From Sphaerisporangium perillae (GTDB taxonomy: Bacteria > Actinomycetota > Actinomycetes > Streptosporangiales > Streptosporangiaceae), in the NCBI RefSeq assembly GCF_023276435.1, contig NZ_JALLPO010000024.1, positions 62,001 through 126,000 on the forward strand: a stretch of DNA of 64,000 nucleotides. Direction: 5' to 3'. Below, in pieces: positions 8,855 to 16,740 of the stretch. The translations under genes and the position numbers were made by a program. Each line of letters opens with the position of its first letter. Position 1 is the stretch's first letter. The notes below the pieces were generated by a model that worked only from the letters and a program-made list of their open reading frames with translations, was not told the origin of the DNA and made no database searches.

Positions 8855-9287
8855 GTGCCGGTGGTGCGCAGGCCGGGCGCGCGGTGGAAGGCGAGTGCCG
8901 CATCGGTGGGGTGAGTGTTTCGGTCAGCCCTTCTTGGTGGGCACCGTCCGGGCCACTCAGCCGTCGCCGTCGGCGGTGTTCGGCGAAGGACATGGGGTGC
9001 TCCGTGTTCGCCGATTGTCGGCATCGCGGTAGATATTGCCGTATCGGAGCGCTACGAGTGCGCACCTTTGGCACGAGCGATCAGGTACCCGGCAGGGGTA
9101 TAGGCCCATGCCGAACCAGGTGTGGTGTTATGGGCGCTTTGTCGGTACTGATCTGTGTGGATCATGTCCGATCGCCGGCCTTCTGAATCCGAACGTCACA
9201 CGCCTCATCGCCGTGGCCGTGCGGTGATCCGTGGGGGGAGCCGGCGTGTGCCGCCTTCCCGGGCGGCGCTTGTGGTCATAGGGCGTA
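8855..9287. other. non-coding stretch with no recognised gene
   Basis: Open frames in this 433-base stretch have no family features, no ribosome binding sites and unlikely codon use. Apart from the regulatory elements of the sugar transporter that begin at 9288, no feature was recognised. Confidence 0.5.
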
Positions 9288-9299
9288 CGAAATGTTTCG
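9288..9299. promoter_or_regulatory. distal palindromic operator (CGAAA-N2-TTTCG)
   Basis: CGAAATGTTTCG has perfect 5-base inverted arms around TG. Twelve bases (GAAATGTTTCGA, 9289-9300) recur identically at 9490-9501. LacI/GalR-family sugar repressors in actinomycetes bind such GAAA/TTTC palindromes, for example those reported for xylan/xylobiose regulators. The distance of 201 bases to the second copy, with the promoter between them, would permit repression by looping. No regulator gene lies next to it. Confidence 0.5.
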
Positions 9300-9428
9300 A
9301 GATCGGGGCGCGAGAGGTCCCCTCGGGGCGAAACCGTCAGGTGGCCGCCGAGGCGAGGCCTTTGAACACGGTCTACCTGCCCGGCGAAGCCGGTGGATCA
9401 AAGCGCCTTTACAGCCGGGAAATGGGTC

Positions 9429-9457
9429 TTGACACGCCAACATCCGAAATCTAGATT
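9429..9457 (+). promoter_or_regulatory. strong promoter of the sugar ABC transporter operon
   Basis: A perfect -35 box TTGACA (9429-9434) is followed after exactly 17 bases by TAGATT (9452-9457). Transcription would begin near 9464, giving an untranslated leader of about 155 bases that contains the second operator at 9490-9501. This is the best consensus promoter in the window. Confidence 0.6.
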
Positions 9458-9489
9458 GCGTGCCTGCACAGTATTGTCGCAAAAATAGT

Positions 9490-9501
9490 GAAATGTTTCG
9501 A
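9490..9501. promoter_or_regulatory. proximal palindromic operator downstream of the transcription start
   Basis: GAAATGTTTCGA is the exact repeat of the distal site and contains the GAAA-TG-TTTC palindrome. It lies about 26-37 bases after the predicted transcription start, a position where a bound repressor blocks elongation or promoter escape. The identical pair flanking one promoter strongly suggests a shared regulator. Confidence 0.5.
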
Positions 9502-9619
9502 CGGGCCGATCCGGGAGGAGTGAGGAGCGGCATCCGGGGATGCCGATCCAGGCCCGCCACCACCGCGTCCACGATCAACGAGCCGCGGCAAGCCCCGGCA
9601 TTCGAGTACGGAGATCAGC

Positions 9620-10948
9620 GTGGAGCCCAGGACAACGTCTCGCCGCACCTTCCTCAGCCTCTCCTTGGGTCTTCCTCTAGGAGCCGCGCTCGCCGCCTGT
9701 GGCAGCGCGGGACCCGGCACCACCAGCGGTGGTGGTACCAAGGCCACCTACTGGTACCTCTCCACCCAGCCGGCGGAAGGCGTGCGCAAGGCCGCCGTGG
9801 ACCGGTTCAACAAGGCCAACCCGAACGGCCAGATCGCCGCGACCACCTTCCAGAACGACGCCTTCAAGACGAAGATCAAGACAGCGATCGGTGCGGGCCA
9901 GGCGCCCACCATCATCTTCGGCTGGGGTGGTGGCGGCCTGCGCAGCTACGTCCAGGCCGGTCAGGTCGACGACCTCACGTCATGGTTCGCGGAGAACCCC
10001 GCCGTCAAGGACCGGCTCTTCCCGTCCGCTTTCGGGGCCGCGACGATCGACGGCAAGATCTACGCGCTGCCGATCGAGCGGGTGCAGCCGATCGTCCTGT
10101 TCTACAACAAGAAGGTTTTCGAGCAGGTCGGCGTCGAACCGCCGCAGACCTGGGGCGACATCATGGACCTGGTGCCCAAGTTCAACGCCAAGGGCATCGC
10201 GCCGTTCTCCCTCGGCGGGCAGTCGCGCTGGACGAACATGATGTGGCTGGAGTTCCTCTTCGACCGCATCGGCGGTCCCGAGGTGTTCCAGGCCGTGTTC
10301 GACGCGGAGAAGGACGCCTGGTCCCACCCGAGCGCCATCGACGCCCTGACCAAGGTGCAGGACCTGGTCAAGGCCGACGGGTTCATCAAGGGCTTCTCCT
10401 CGATCACCGCCGACTCCAACGCCGACCAGGCGCTGCTGTACACCGGCAAGGCCGCGATGATGCTGCACGGGAGCTGGTCCTACGGGATCCAGGCGAACGA
10501 CGGGGGAGACTTCGTCTCCAGTGGCGGCCTCGGCTACCTGAACTTCCCCCCGGTCGACGGCGGCAAGGGCGACCCCAGCGACACCGTCGGCAACCCCGGC
10601 CAGTACCTCGCCATCTCCTCCAAGGCCGGCCCCGAGCAGAAGGAGATCGCCAAGAAGTTCTTCGCCACCGGGCTGTCCACCGACGAAGAGGTCAAGCAGT
10701 GGATCGACGTCGGCTCGGTGCCGATCGTCAAGGGCACCGACAGCCTGCTGGCCGCCTCCAAGGACGCCGCGTGGCTGCAGTTCCAGTACGGCGTCGCCGG
10801 CAAGGCCAAGACCTTCTCCCAGTCCTGGGACCAGGCACTCAGCCCGGCGGCGGCCGAGACACTGCTCGACAACATCTCCAAACTGTTCCAGCTGTCGATC
10901 TCACCGAAGCAGTTCACGTCGAACATGAACGCGGTCATCGGCACGTGA
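9620..10948 (+). CDS. sugar ABC transporter substrate-binding lipoprotein
   Basis: This 442-residue protein captures a sugar outside the membrane for the two permeases encoded downstream. The N-terminus has a twin-arginine start (SRRTFLSLSLG) and a lipobox ending ALAAC with the lipidated cysteine at about residue 28. A Gly/Thr-rich linker and a family 1 extracellular solute-binding fold follow, with motifs such as YALPIERVQPIVLFYN and the GKAAMMLHGSW signature. The start is GTG 9620 with GGAGAT upstream. The stop overlaps the first permease start (GTGA). No ATPase gene is in the operon, so it probably uses a shared MsiK-type ATPase, as is common in actinomycetes. The sugar is unknown. Confidence 0.9.
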   Translation: MEPRTTSRRTFLSLSLGLPLGAALAACGSAGPGTTSGGGTKATYWYLSTQPAEGVRKAAVDRFNKANPNGQIAATTFQNDAFKTKIKTAIGAGQAPTIIFGWGGGGLRSYVQAGQVDDLTSWFAENPAVKDRLFPSAFGAATIDGKIYALPIERVQPIVLFYNKKVFEQVGVEPPQTWGDIMDLVPKFNAKGIAPFSLGGQSRWTNMMWLEFLFDRIGGPEVFQAVFDAEKDAWSHPSAIDALTKVQDLVKADGFIKGFSSITADSNADQALLYTGKAAMMLHGSWSYGIQANDGGDFVSSGGLGYLNFPPVDGGKGDPSDTVGNPGQYLAISSKAGPEQKEIAKKFFATGLSTDEEVKQWIDVGSVPIVKGTDSLLAASKDAAWLQFQYGVAGKAKTFSQSWDQALSPAAAETLLDNISKLFQLSISPKQFTSNMNAVIGT

Positions 10949-11871
10949 GCACGTTCGCGACCTCCGTTCCGCGCGGGACGCCGCCGGCCACCACGCGAGG
11001 CGGTCGTGACCGCTCCCTCGCGTGGCTGGCCGCGCCGGCACTGATCGTCTTCGTCGCCTTCGGCGTGATCCCGCTGATCGGGGTCCTCCTGCTCAGCTTC
11101 ACCACCTGGGACGGGATCGGCACCATCCAGCCGTCGGGCTTCGCCAGCTGGCGGGCCGTCCTCACCGATCCTGGCCTGCCGCACGCGCTCTGGGTGACGT
11201 TCCTGGTGATGGCCCTGTCATGGGGGGTCCAGACGCCGCTGAGCCTCCTCCTCGGGGTGTTCCTGGCCGGCGCCCAGCGCTACCGCGGGGTGCTGGCGGT
11301 GGTGTACTTCGTCCCGCTGCTGCTCAGCTCGGCCGCCATCGCCGTCACCTACAAGGCCCTGCTCGACCCGAACTTCGGGCTCGGCGCCGGCCTTGGGATC
11401 GAACTGCTCAGCCAGGACTGGCTGGGGGAGTCCCACCTCGCCCTGGGTGTCGTGATCTTCGTGGTGTCCTGGCAGTTCATCCCGTTCCACTCGCTGATCT
11501 ACCAGGGTGGGGTCCGGCAGATCCCGCGCTCGATGTACGAGGCCGCGGAGCTGGACGGGGCCGGGCGGATCCGCAAGTTCTTCAGCATCACCTTGCCGCA
11601 GCTGAAGTACACGATCATCACGTCCTCGACCCTCATGGTGGTCGGGTCGCTGACCTTCTTCGACCTGATCTTCGTGCTCACCGCCGGTGGCCCGGGGGAC
11701 GCCACCCGGGTGCTCGCCCTGGACATGTACAAGCGGGGCTTCCAGGGCAATCTCATGGGCCCTGCCAGCGCGATCGCCGTGATCCTCGTGCTCGTGGGCC
11801 TCGCCCTGGCGCTGTTGCTGCGCCGGCTCGGCGGGGGCGGCGACAGCGCCAGCCAGTTGGACGGAGCCTGA
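10945..11871 (+). CDS. sugar ABC transporter permease, MalF-like
   Basis: This 308-residue protein starts at GTG 10945, overlapping the binding-protein stop by four bases. It has about six membrane segments beginning LAWLAAPALIVFVAFGVIP. The cytoplasmic EAA loop (YEAAELDGAGRIRKFFSITLP), where the ATPase docks, is intact. It pairs with the MalG-type permease one base downstream to form the membrane channel of a family 1 carbohydrate importer. Longer upstream readings run through the binding protein in another frame and are not real. Confidence 0.92.
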   Translation: MSTFATSVPRGTPPATTRGGRDRSLAWLAAPALIVFVAFGVIPLIGVLLLSFTTWDGIGTIQPSGFASWRAVLTDPGLPHALWVTFLVMALSWGVQTPLSLLLGVFLAGAQRYRGVLAVVYFVPLLLSSAAIAVTYKALLDPNFGLGAGLGIELLSQDWLGESHLALGVVIFVVSWQFIPFHSLIYQGGVRQIPRSMYEAAELDGAGRIRKFFSITLPQLKYTIITSSTLMVVGSLTFFDLIFVLTAGGPGDATRVLALDMYKRGFQGNLMGPASAIAVILVLVGLALALLLRRLGGGGDSASQLDGA

Positions 11872-11872
11872 C

Positions 11873-12763
11873 ATGGCGACGACCCTTACAGAGGCCCCCG
11901 AGCAGGCGGCCGCACCCCCGCCGCAGAGCCGCCGCGGCGTGGCGGCCCGTCACCGGAACTGGCTGGGCGGTGCGGCCGGCTGGCTGTGGCTGGTGATCGT
12001 GATCGTCCCCATCTACTGGATCGTCATCACGAGCCTCAAGGCGCAGTCCAACTACTACGCGACGAATCCGCTGGCGCCGCCGGGCGAACCGACCCTGGAC
12101 AACTACGTGCTGGTCATCCAGTCGGACTTCGCCCGGTACTTCCTCAACAGCGTCATCGTCACCGCCGGCGCGGTGGTTCCCGCGGTCACCATCTCCTTCA
12201 TGGCGGCCTTCGCGATCGTCCGGGGCGGCTCCGGCGGGTTCCTGCGGTCGGTGAACTCCCTCTTCCTCATGGGCCTGGCCATCCCGCTCCAGGCGACGAT
12301 CATCCCGGTGTACCTGATCATCATCCGGCTCCACCTCTACGACACCCTGCTGGCGATGATCCTGCCGTCGATCGCCTTCGCGATCCCGCTGTCCGTGCTG
12401 GTCCTGGCGAACTTCATCCGCGACGTCCCCAAGGAGTTGTTCGAGTCGATGCGGATGGACGGCGCCGGCACCTGGACGGTGCTCTGGCGCCTGGCGTTCC
12501 CCCTGACCCGGCCGGCCGTGGTGACGGTGACGGTCTACAACGCGCTGCACATCTGGAACGGGTTCCTGCTGCCGCTGATCCTCACCCAGGACCCGAGCAA
12601 GCGGACGCTGCCGCTGGCCCTGTGGAACTTCCAGGGCGAGTACAGCGTGAACGTCCCGGCGGTACTCGCCTCCGTCGTGCTCACCACGCTGCCCATCCTG
12701 ATCCTGTACGCGATCGGCCGGCGCCAGCTCCTCAGCGGTCTCACCGCGGGGTTCAGCAAGTGA
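11873..12763 (+). CDS. sugar ABC transporter permease, MalG-like
   Basis: This 296-residue protein has a Pro/Gln-rich cytoplasmic tail and six predicted membrane helices, beginning with GWLWLVIVIVPIYWIVITSLK. The EAA loop reads ESMRMDGAGTWTVLWRLAFP, and the C-terminus (RRQLLSGLTAGFSK) is typical of MalG-type permeases. The gene starts two bases after the partner permease stop. Together with the binding protein it forms a complete importer apart from the ATPase. Confidence 0.92.
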   Translation: MATTLTEAPEQAAAPPPQSRRGVAARHRNWLGGAAGWLWLVIVIVPIYWIVITSLKAQSNYYATNPLAPPGEPTLDNYVLVIQSDFARYFLNSVIVTAGAVVPAVTISFMAAFAIVRGGSGGFLRSVNSLFLMGLAIPLQATIIPVYLIIIRLHLYDTLLAMILPSIAFAIPLSVLVLANFIRDVPKELFESMRMDGAGTWTVLWRLAFPLTRPAVVTVTVYNALHIWNGFLLPLILTQDPSKRTLPLALWNFQGEYSVNVPAVLASVVLTTLPILILYAIGRRQLLSGLTAGFSK

Positions 12764-12857
12764 CGCAGGGCGGCGGGGCGCGGCGACCCGGCTTCCTCGC
12801 CTGCCGATGTGCGGGAGGATTCCGGCAGGTGACCGCGACGGTTCCGGAAGGAGTCAG

Positions 12858-13802
12858 GTGGACCTCGTCAGGTATCGAACGCGACATTCCGGTCGGCCCC
12901 GGGTCGGTCTGCACGACGGCGGAGGCGTCGCCGAGCTGACGGGCGTCACCTCACTCGCGGAACTGTGGGCGCTGCCGCTGGCGGACCTGCGCGCCCGGCT
13001 GGCCGGCGGCCCGCTCGGTGAGCCGGTGCCGCTCTCGGAGGTCGAGCTCCTGGCGCCGGTCGACGGCCGCACCGAGATCTGGGCGGCCGGCGTCACCTAC
13101 GAGACGTCCCGGGAGGCACGGGTCGAGGAGAGCGAGCGGGCCGCGACGGTCTACGAGCTCGTCTACGACGCCGAGCGGCCGGAGCTGTTCTTCAAGTCCG
13201 CCGGGTGGCGGGCCGTCGGTCCCGGCGGACTCCTGTCCATTCGTCCCGACTCGACCGTGGACGTGCCCGAGCCAGAGCTCGCCTTGGTGGTGAACCACCT
13301 GGGAGAGATCGTCGGCTACACCGTGTGCAACGACATGTCCTCGCGCAGCATCGAGGGGGAGAACCCGCTCTACCTGCCACAGGCCAAGATCTATTTCGCC
13401 GCCTGCGGTCTCGGGCCGTGGATGAGGCCGGTGTGGGAGATCGAGGATCCCTACGCCCTGACGATCGACATGGTGATCCACCGGGACGGCGGACCGGTGT
13501 GGAGCGGCCGGGCGAGCACCGCCCGGCTGCGCCGGCGGCTGGACGAGCTGGTGTCGTACCTGATGCGCGGCGACGTCCACCCCGACGGGGTGGTCCTGTC
13601 GACCGGCACCTGCCTGGTGCCGCCGTCGCCGTTCACGCTCGCCCACGGTGACGTGGTGGAGATCGCCATCGAGGACGTGGGCGTGCTGTGCAACACCGTC
13701 GTGCGCGGCAGGCCTCGCGCATCCGATCACGGGCAAGGCCCCGGCGGCGTCTCCTGGGAGGGAACGGCCGGCACATTCGGTCCCGGAGCCACCACCGGGT
13801 AG
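12858..13802 (+). CDS. fumarylacetoacetase-fold hydrolase/dehydratase (2-keto-3-deoxy-sugar acid dehydratase-like)
   Basis: This 314-residue protein starts at GTG 12858 behind GGAAGGAG. It has the FAH-family C-terminal fold with the metal-binding pattern PEPELALVVN and VGYTVCNDMSSRSIEGENPL, and a late STGTCLVPPSP-TLAHGDVVEI segment. Members next to sugar transporters often dehydrate 2-keto-3-deoxy sugar acids (arabinonate, rhamnonate, fuconate pathways). Its place directly after the ABC permeases supports a role in breakdown of the imported sugar. The last 30 residues (after VRGRPRA) do not look like the family and lead in frame, across one TAG, into an epimerase fragment. The true C-terminus may have been altered by a deletion. 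Confidence 0.78.
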   Translation: MDLVRYRTRHSGRPRVGLHDGGGVAELTGVTSLAELWALPLADLRARLAGGPLGEPVPLSEVELLAPVDGRTEIWAAGVTYETSREARVEESERAATVYELVYDAERPELFFKSAGWRAVGPGGLLSIRPDSTVDVPEPELALVVNHLGEIVGYTVCNDMSSRSIEGENPLYLPQAKIYFAACGLGPWMRPVWEIEDPYALTIDMVIHRDGGPVWSGRASTARLRRRLDELVSYLMRGDVHPDGVVLSTGTCLVPPSPFTLAHGDVVEIAIEDVGVLCNTVVRGRPRASDHGQGPGGVSWEGTAGTFGPGATTG

Positions 13803-14273
13803 CCCGGGCGGATCCCCTCGCCGGGCTACTTCACCGACGCGCGGACGCTCAACGAGAACAACGCCATGAACGTCAACGTCTTCCTGGCCGCCGCCAAGCT
13901 CGGGGTCGGCCGGATCGTGTGGACGTCGAGCGAGGCGACGGGTGGCTACCCGTTCGGGCCGGCCTCCCCGCCGCGCTATCTGCCCGTCGACGAGGACCAC
14001 TACCCCTACCCGAGGTCCGCCTACGCGCTGTCGAAGGTGGTCGGGGAGACGATGGCCGAGCACGTCTCGTCGTGGTCGGGCATCCCGATCATCGCCCTGC
14101 GGCCGTCGAACGTCTTCGACGCCGGAGACTACCCGAAGATCCCCTCCTACTGGGACGACCCGCTGATCAGGGCGGTCAACCTGTGGGACTACGTCGACGC
14201 CCGCGACGTCGCGCAGGCCTGCCGGCGGGCGTTGCTCGCGCCGGTCACAGTACTCGGCTACCCGCCGTCGTGA
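13803..14273 (+). pseudogene. NAD-dependent epimerase/dehydratase (extended SDR), both ends missing
   Basis: In frame directly after the TAG of the preceding gene the sequence reads IPSPGYFTDARTLNENN, then NVFLAAAKLGVGRIVWTSSE, the YALSK active-site YxxxK and VDARDVAQACRRAL. These are central and C-terminal landmarks of extended SDR sugar epimerases. The N-terminal Rossmann GxxGxxG segment (about 60 residues) is absent, and the end is cut short right after RRALLAP. It is therefore an internal fragment, not a working enzyme. An ATG at 13866 could start a 135-residue product, but it would lack the cofactor site. Confidence 0.7.
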
Positions 14274-14361
14274 CCGTTCCGGCTGCCCCCGTGGGTCTGG
14301 GAAAGCCGGCGATTGGTGAGTAGTGGTGGACTTTGTGGCGGATCGGGCATTGATTTGATGG

Positions 14362-15798
14362 ATGGAGAACCCCCCTTCAAAGCGTGCGGGTTCGACCCGC
14401 CGCACCTTCCTGTCCGCCTCGGCCGTCACCGCGGTGACGGCGCCCCTGCTGGCGGGCCCGGCGCTCGGAGATGCCGGGCATGGCCTGGGCTCGCAGCCGG
14501 GACGGCCCGTCACCCGGCAGCGACCCGGCAAGGATCTGCGCGACCTGCTGGGTGAGATCGACCGCGACCGCCTCGAGGCCACGGTGATGCGGTTGACCCG
14601 GTTCGGCACCCGGCACACCCTGTCCAGCCAGGACGATCCGGAACGTGGCATCGGCGCGGCCACGGCCTGGGTGCACGGGCAAATGCAGGCGTACGCGGCC
14701 CTGTCCGGCGGCCGGATGACCGTGGAGAGGCAGTCGTTCGTCCAGCCTGTCTCCCCGCGGATCCCCGTGCCGACCACCATCACCAACGTCATCGCGACCC
14801 TGCGCGGAGACGCCTCGCCGGAGCGGGTCTACGTGGTGACGGGCCACCTCGACTCTCGCGTCACCGATGTCATGAACGCCACCGGCGACGCCCCCGGCGC
14901 CGACGATGACGCCTCCGGCGTCGCCGTCGTGCTCGAACTCGCCCGGGTGTTCGCCTCTCGTCACACCGAGGCCACCGTGGTGTTCGCCGTGGTCTCCGGC
15001 GAGGAGCAGGGACTGTACGGCTCGGCGTACATGGCCAGGCAGATGAAGGCGGCCGGCGCGGACGTGCAGGGCATGTTCAGCAATGACATCGTGGGCGCCA
15101 GTTCGGCCTGGGACGGCACCCGGCCCGATCCGCATACGGTCCGGCTGTTCGTGGAGGGCGTGCCGACCACCGAGACCCCGGCCGAGGCGTCGATCCGGCA
15201 GTCGGTCGGTGGCGAGAACGACGGACCGTCGCGCCAGCTGGCCCGGTTCGTCCAGGACGTGGCGGAGAACGAGTCGACGGACATGAACGTCCGGGTGATC
15301 TGGCGGCGGGACCGATATCTGCGCGGCAGCGACCACATATCGTTCCTGCAGCAGGGCTACCCGGCGGCACGGTTCACCGAGCCGCGGGAGAACTTCGACC
15401 ACGAGCACCAGGACGTCCGGGTCGAGAACGGGAAACAGTTCGGCGATCTGCCGGAGTTCGTGGACTTCGGGTACCTCGCCCGGGTCGCCAAGGTGAACGG
15501 TGCGACATTGTGGTCGCTGGCCCAGGGACCGGGCACGCCGAAGAACCTCAAAATCCTCGCGGCGGTGCTCACCAACGACACCACTCTCACCTGGGATCGC
15601 GGAACCGAACCCGACCTCGCCGGGTACGAGGTGGTCTGGCGGGAGACCACGTCTCCGGACTGGACGCAGGTCCTCGATGTCGGTGATGTCACCTCGGTGA
15701 CGATCGACATCGCCAAGGACAACGTGCAGTTCGGCCTGCGAGCCGTGGATCGGGGCGGTCACCGCAGCCCGGTCGCGTTCCCGCGGGTGTCGACATAG
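14362..15798 (+). CDS. secreted M28-family zinc metallopeptidase (aminopeptidase) with C-terminal Fn3-like domain
   Basis: This 478-residue protein is exported by a Tat signal (STRRTFLSASAVTAVTAP, about residues 11-28). The zinc-site residues of the M28 family are visible: H162 (VTGHLDS), the Asp cluster 181-183 (GADDDASG), E214/E215 (SGEEQGLYGS), D242 (FSNDIVG) and H325 (GSDHISF). A domain of about 90 residues follows (about 390-478, LTWDRGTEPDLAGYEVVWRE), which resembles a fibronectin type III-like beta sandwich. It is probably an extracellular aminopeptidase releasing amino acids from peptides. It is a stand-alone gene with no clear operon partner. The start ATG 14362 precedes the Tat motif at the expected distance. 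Confidence 0.88.
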   Translation: MENPPSKRAGSTRRTFLSASAVTAVTAPLLAGPALGDAGHGLGSQPGRPVTRQRPGKDLRDLLGEIDRDRLEATVMRLTRFGTRHTLSSQDDPERGIGAATAWVHGQMQAYAALSGGRMTVERQSFVQPVSPRIPVPTTITNVIATLRGDASPERVYVVTGHLDSRVTDVMNATGDAPGADDDASGVAVVLELARVFASRHTEATVVFAVVSGEEQGLYGSAYMARQMKAAGADVQGMFSNDIVGASSAWDGTRPDPHTVRLFVEGVPTTETPAEASIRQSVGGENDGPSRQLARFVQDVAENESTDMNVRVIWRRDRYLRGSDHISFLQQGYPAARFTEPRENFDHEHQDVRVENGKQFGDLPEFVDFGYLARVAKVNGATLWSLAQGPGTPKNLKILAAVLTNDTTLTWDRGTEPDLAGYEVVWRETTSPDWTQVLDVGDVTSVTIDIAKDNVQFGLRAVDRGGHRSPVAFPRVST

Positions 15799-16064
15799 GG
15801 GCCGCGGCAAGCACGCCGTCCGCATCGGGTGAGCCGGGCCGGCGCCGCGGATCGCCGAGGCCGGGCCGGTGCCGCCGCTCGCGGAAGCCGGATCACCATC
15901 GAGGCTCGCGGAGGCTGGGGGTGGTTGAACTCCTGCCCCCGCGCGGGCAGGGTCAGGGCGCGCCAGTCACCATGCGGCTGCGCGACCGGTGGGAGGAGCG
16001 CAGGCACTGAAGAGGGTCTTAGGACGCAGGGGACCCGGCCACAGCTCTCAATGTCCGGGACGAT

Positions 16065-16640
16065 TCACAGCAGGGTCGATATGACGAAGCGGGAATGCTC
16101 CGTCTCCAGCCACCGATCGGTCAGGTGGACGCCGCTCAGGCGGGCGGCGAGGGTGAAGGCGGCGATCTTCCACTGCTCGTCGAGGGCGGTCGTGAACGGC
16201 AGGCCGTGAGTATGGGGGACGAGGGGGACGCGGGCGGCGGGGGGCCAGTCGTCGACCAGGGATTTGGGGATGCTGGTAATCAGGTGTCCGTGGGCGGCAT
16301 AGTTCATCTCGATTTTGACGGGGCCGTCCCAATAGATGCTGAATGCCTGATCGCTGTTGGAGAGGGAGGCGATGGTGTCCGGTGAGCGTCCTTCGCCGCC
16401 ATTCGGTTCCATTGCGATGGTCCAGCCGTCGAGCGAGCCGATGAGGACGGTCTGGAGGGCCTCATCGTAGTGCTCCATCTCGGCGTCGGTGAAGGTCATC
16501 GGGGTGCCACTCGCGGGATCCGCGCCGAAACGGCGGGCGGCCTCCTCCACATCGATGCCGGAACACCAGGTGACGCAGGCCGGATCGGTCATCCACCGCG
16601 TGACCAGCCTGCCGTAATGGGAAACGTCGTCATCTGACAT
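16065..16640 (-). CDS. DUF6461 family protein, function unknown
   Basis: A 191-residue protein starting at ATG 16640 behind AGGGTGACCGG; a reading from 16685 would add 15 residues without a ribosome binding site. Recognisable parts are the DPACVTWCSGIDVEEAARRFGADP opening, GWTIAMEPNG and the Y-DGPVKIEMNY region. These resemble the DUF6461 family, common in actinomycetes and often regarded as an immunity-like or housekeeping protein of unknown role. There is no signal peptide and no membrane segment. It lies downstream of the strong terminator of the secreted nuclease gene, so it is probably transcribed separately. Confidence 0.6.
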   Translation of the reverse strand: MSDDDVSHYGRLVTRWMTDPACVTWCSGIDVEEAARRFGADPASGTPMTFTDAEMEHYDEALQTVLIGSLDGWTIAMEPNGGEGRSPDTIASLSNSDQAFSIYWDGPVKIEMNYAAHGHLITSIPKSLVDDWPPAARVPLVPHTHGLPFTTALDEQWKIAAFTLAARLSGVHLTDRWLETEHSRFVISTLL

Positions 16641-16690
16641 CCGGTCACCCTGACATGGTGTCCAAGGGGCGTCAAGAAGCGTCACGCCCT

Positions 16691-16720
16691 GGCCGGAGAC
16701 CGCCCTTGCGGTCTCCGGCC
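16691..16720 (-). terminator. perfect 13-bp hairpin terminator of the secreted nuclease gene
   Basis: GGCCGGAGACCGC (16691-16703) pairs perfectly with GCGGTCTCCGGCC (16708-16720) around a CCTT tetraloop. It begins about 20 bases after the stop codon of the minus-strand DNRLRE/nuclease gene and ends before the DUF6461 start. It is the most stable simple hairpin noticed in the window. Confidence 0.8.
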
Positions 16721-16740
16721 GGCGTTATGGAATGGTCCGG

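Noticed and set aside
13800-13802. Stop-codon readthrough joining the FAH-like protein to the epimerase fragment
   Set aside because: The product would lack the epimerase cofactor domain and the junction looks like a deletion scar; no readthrough context is visible.
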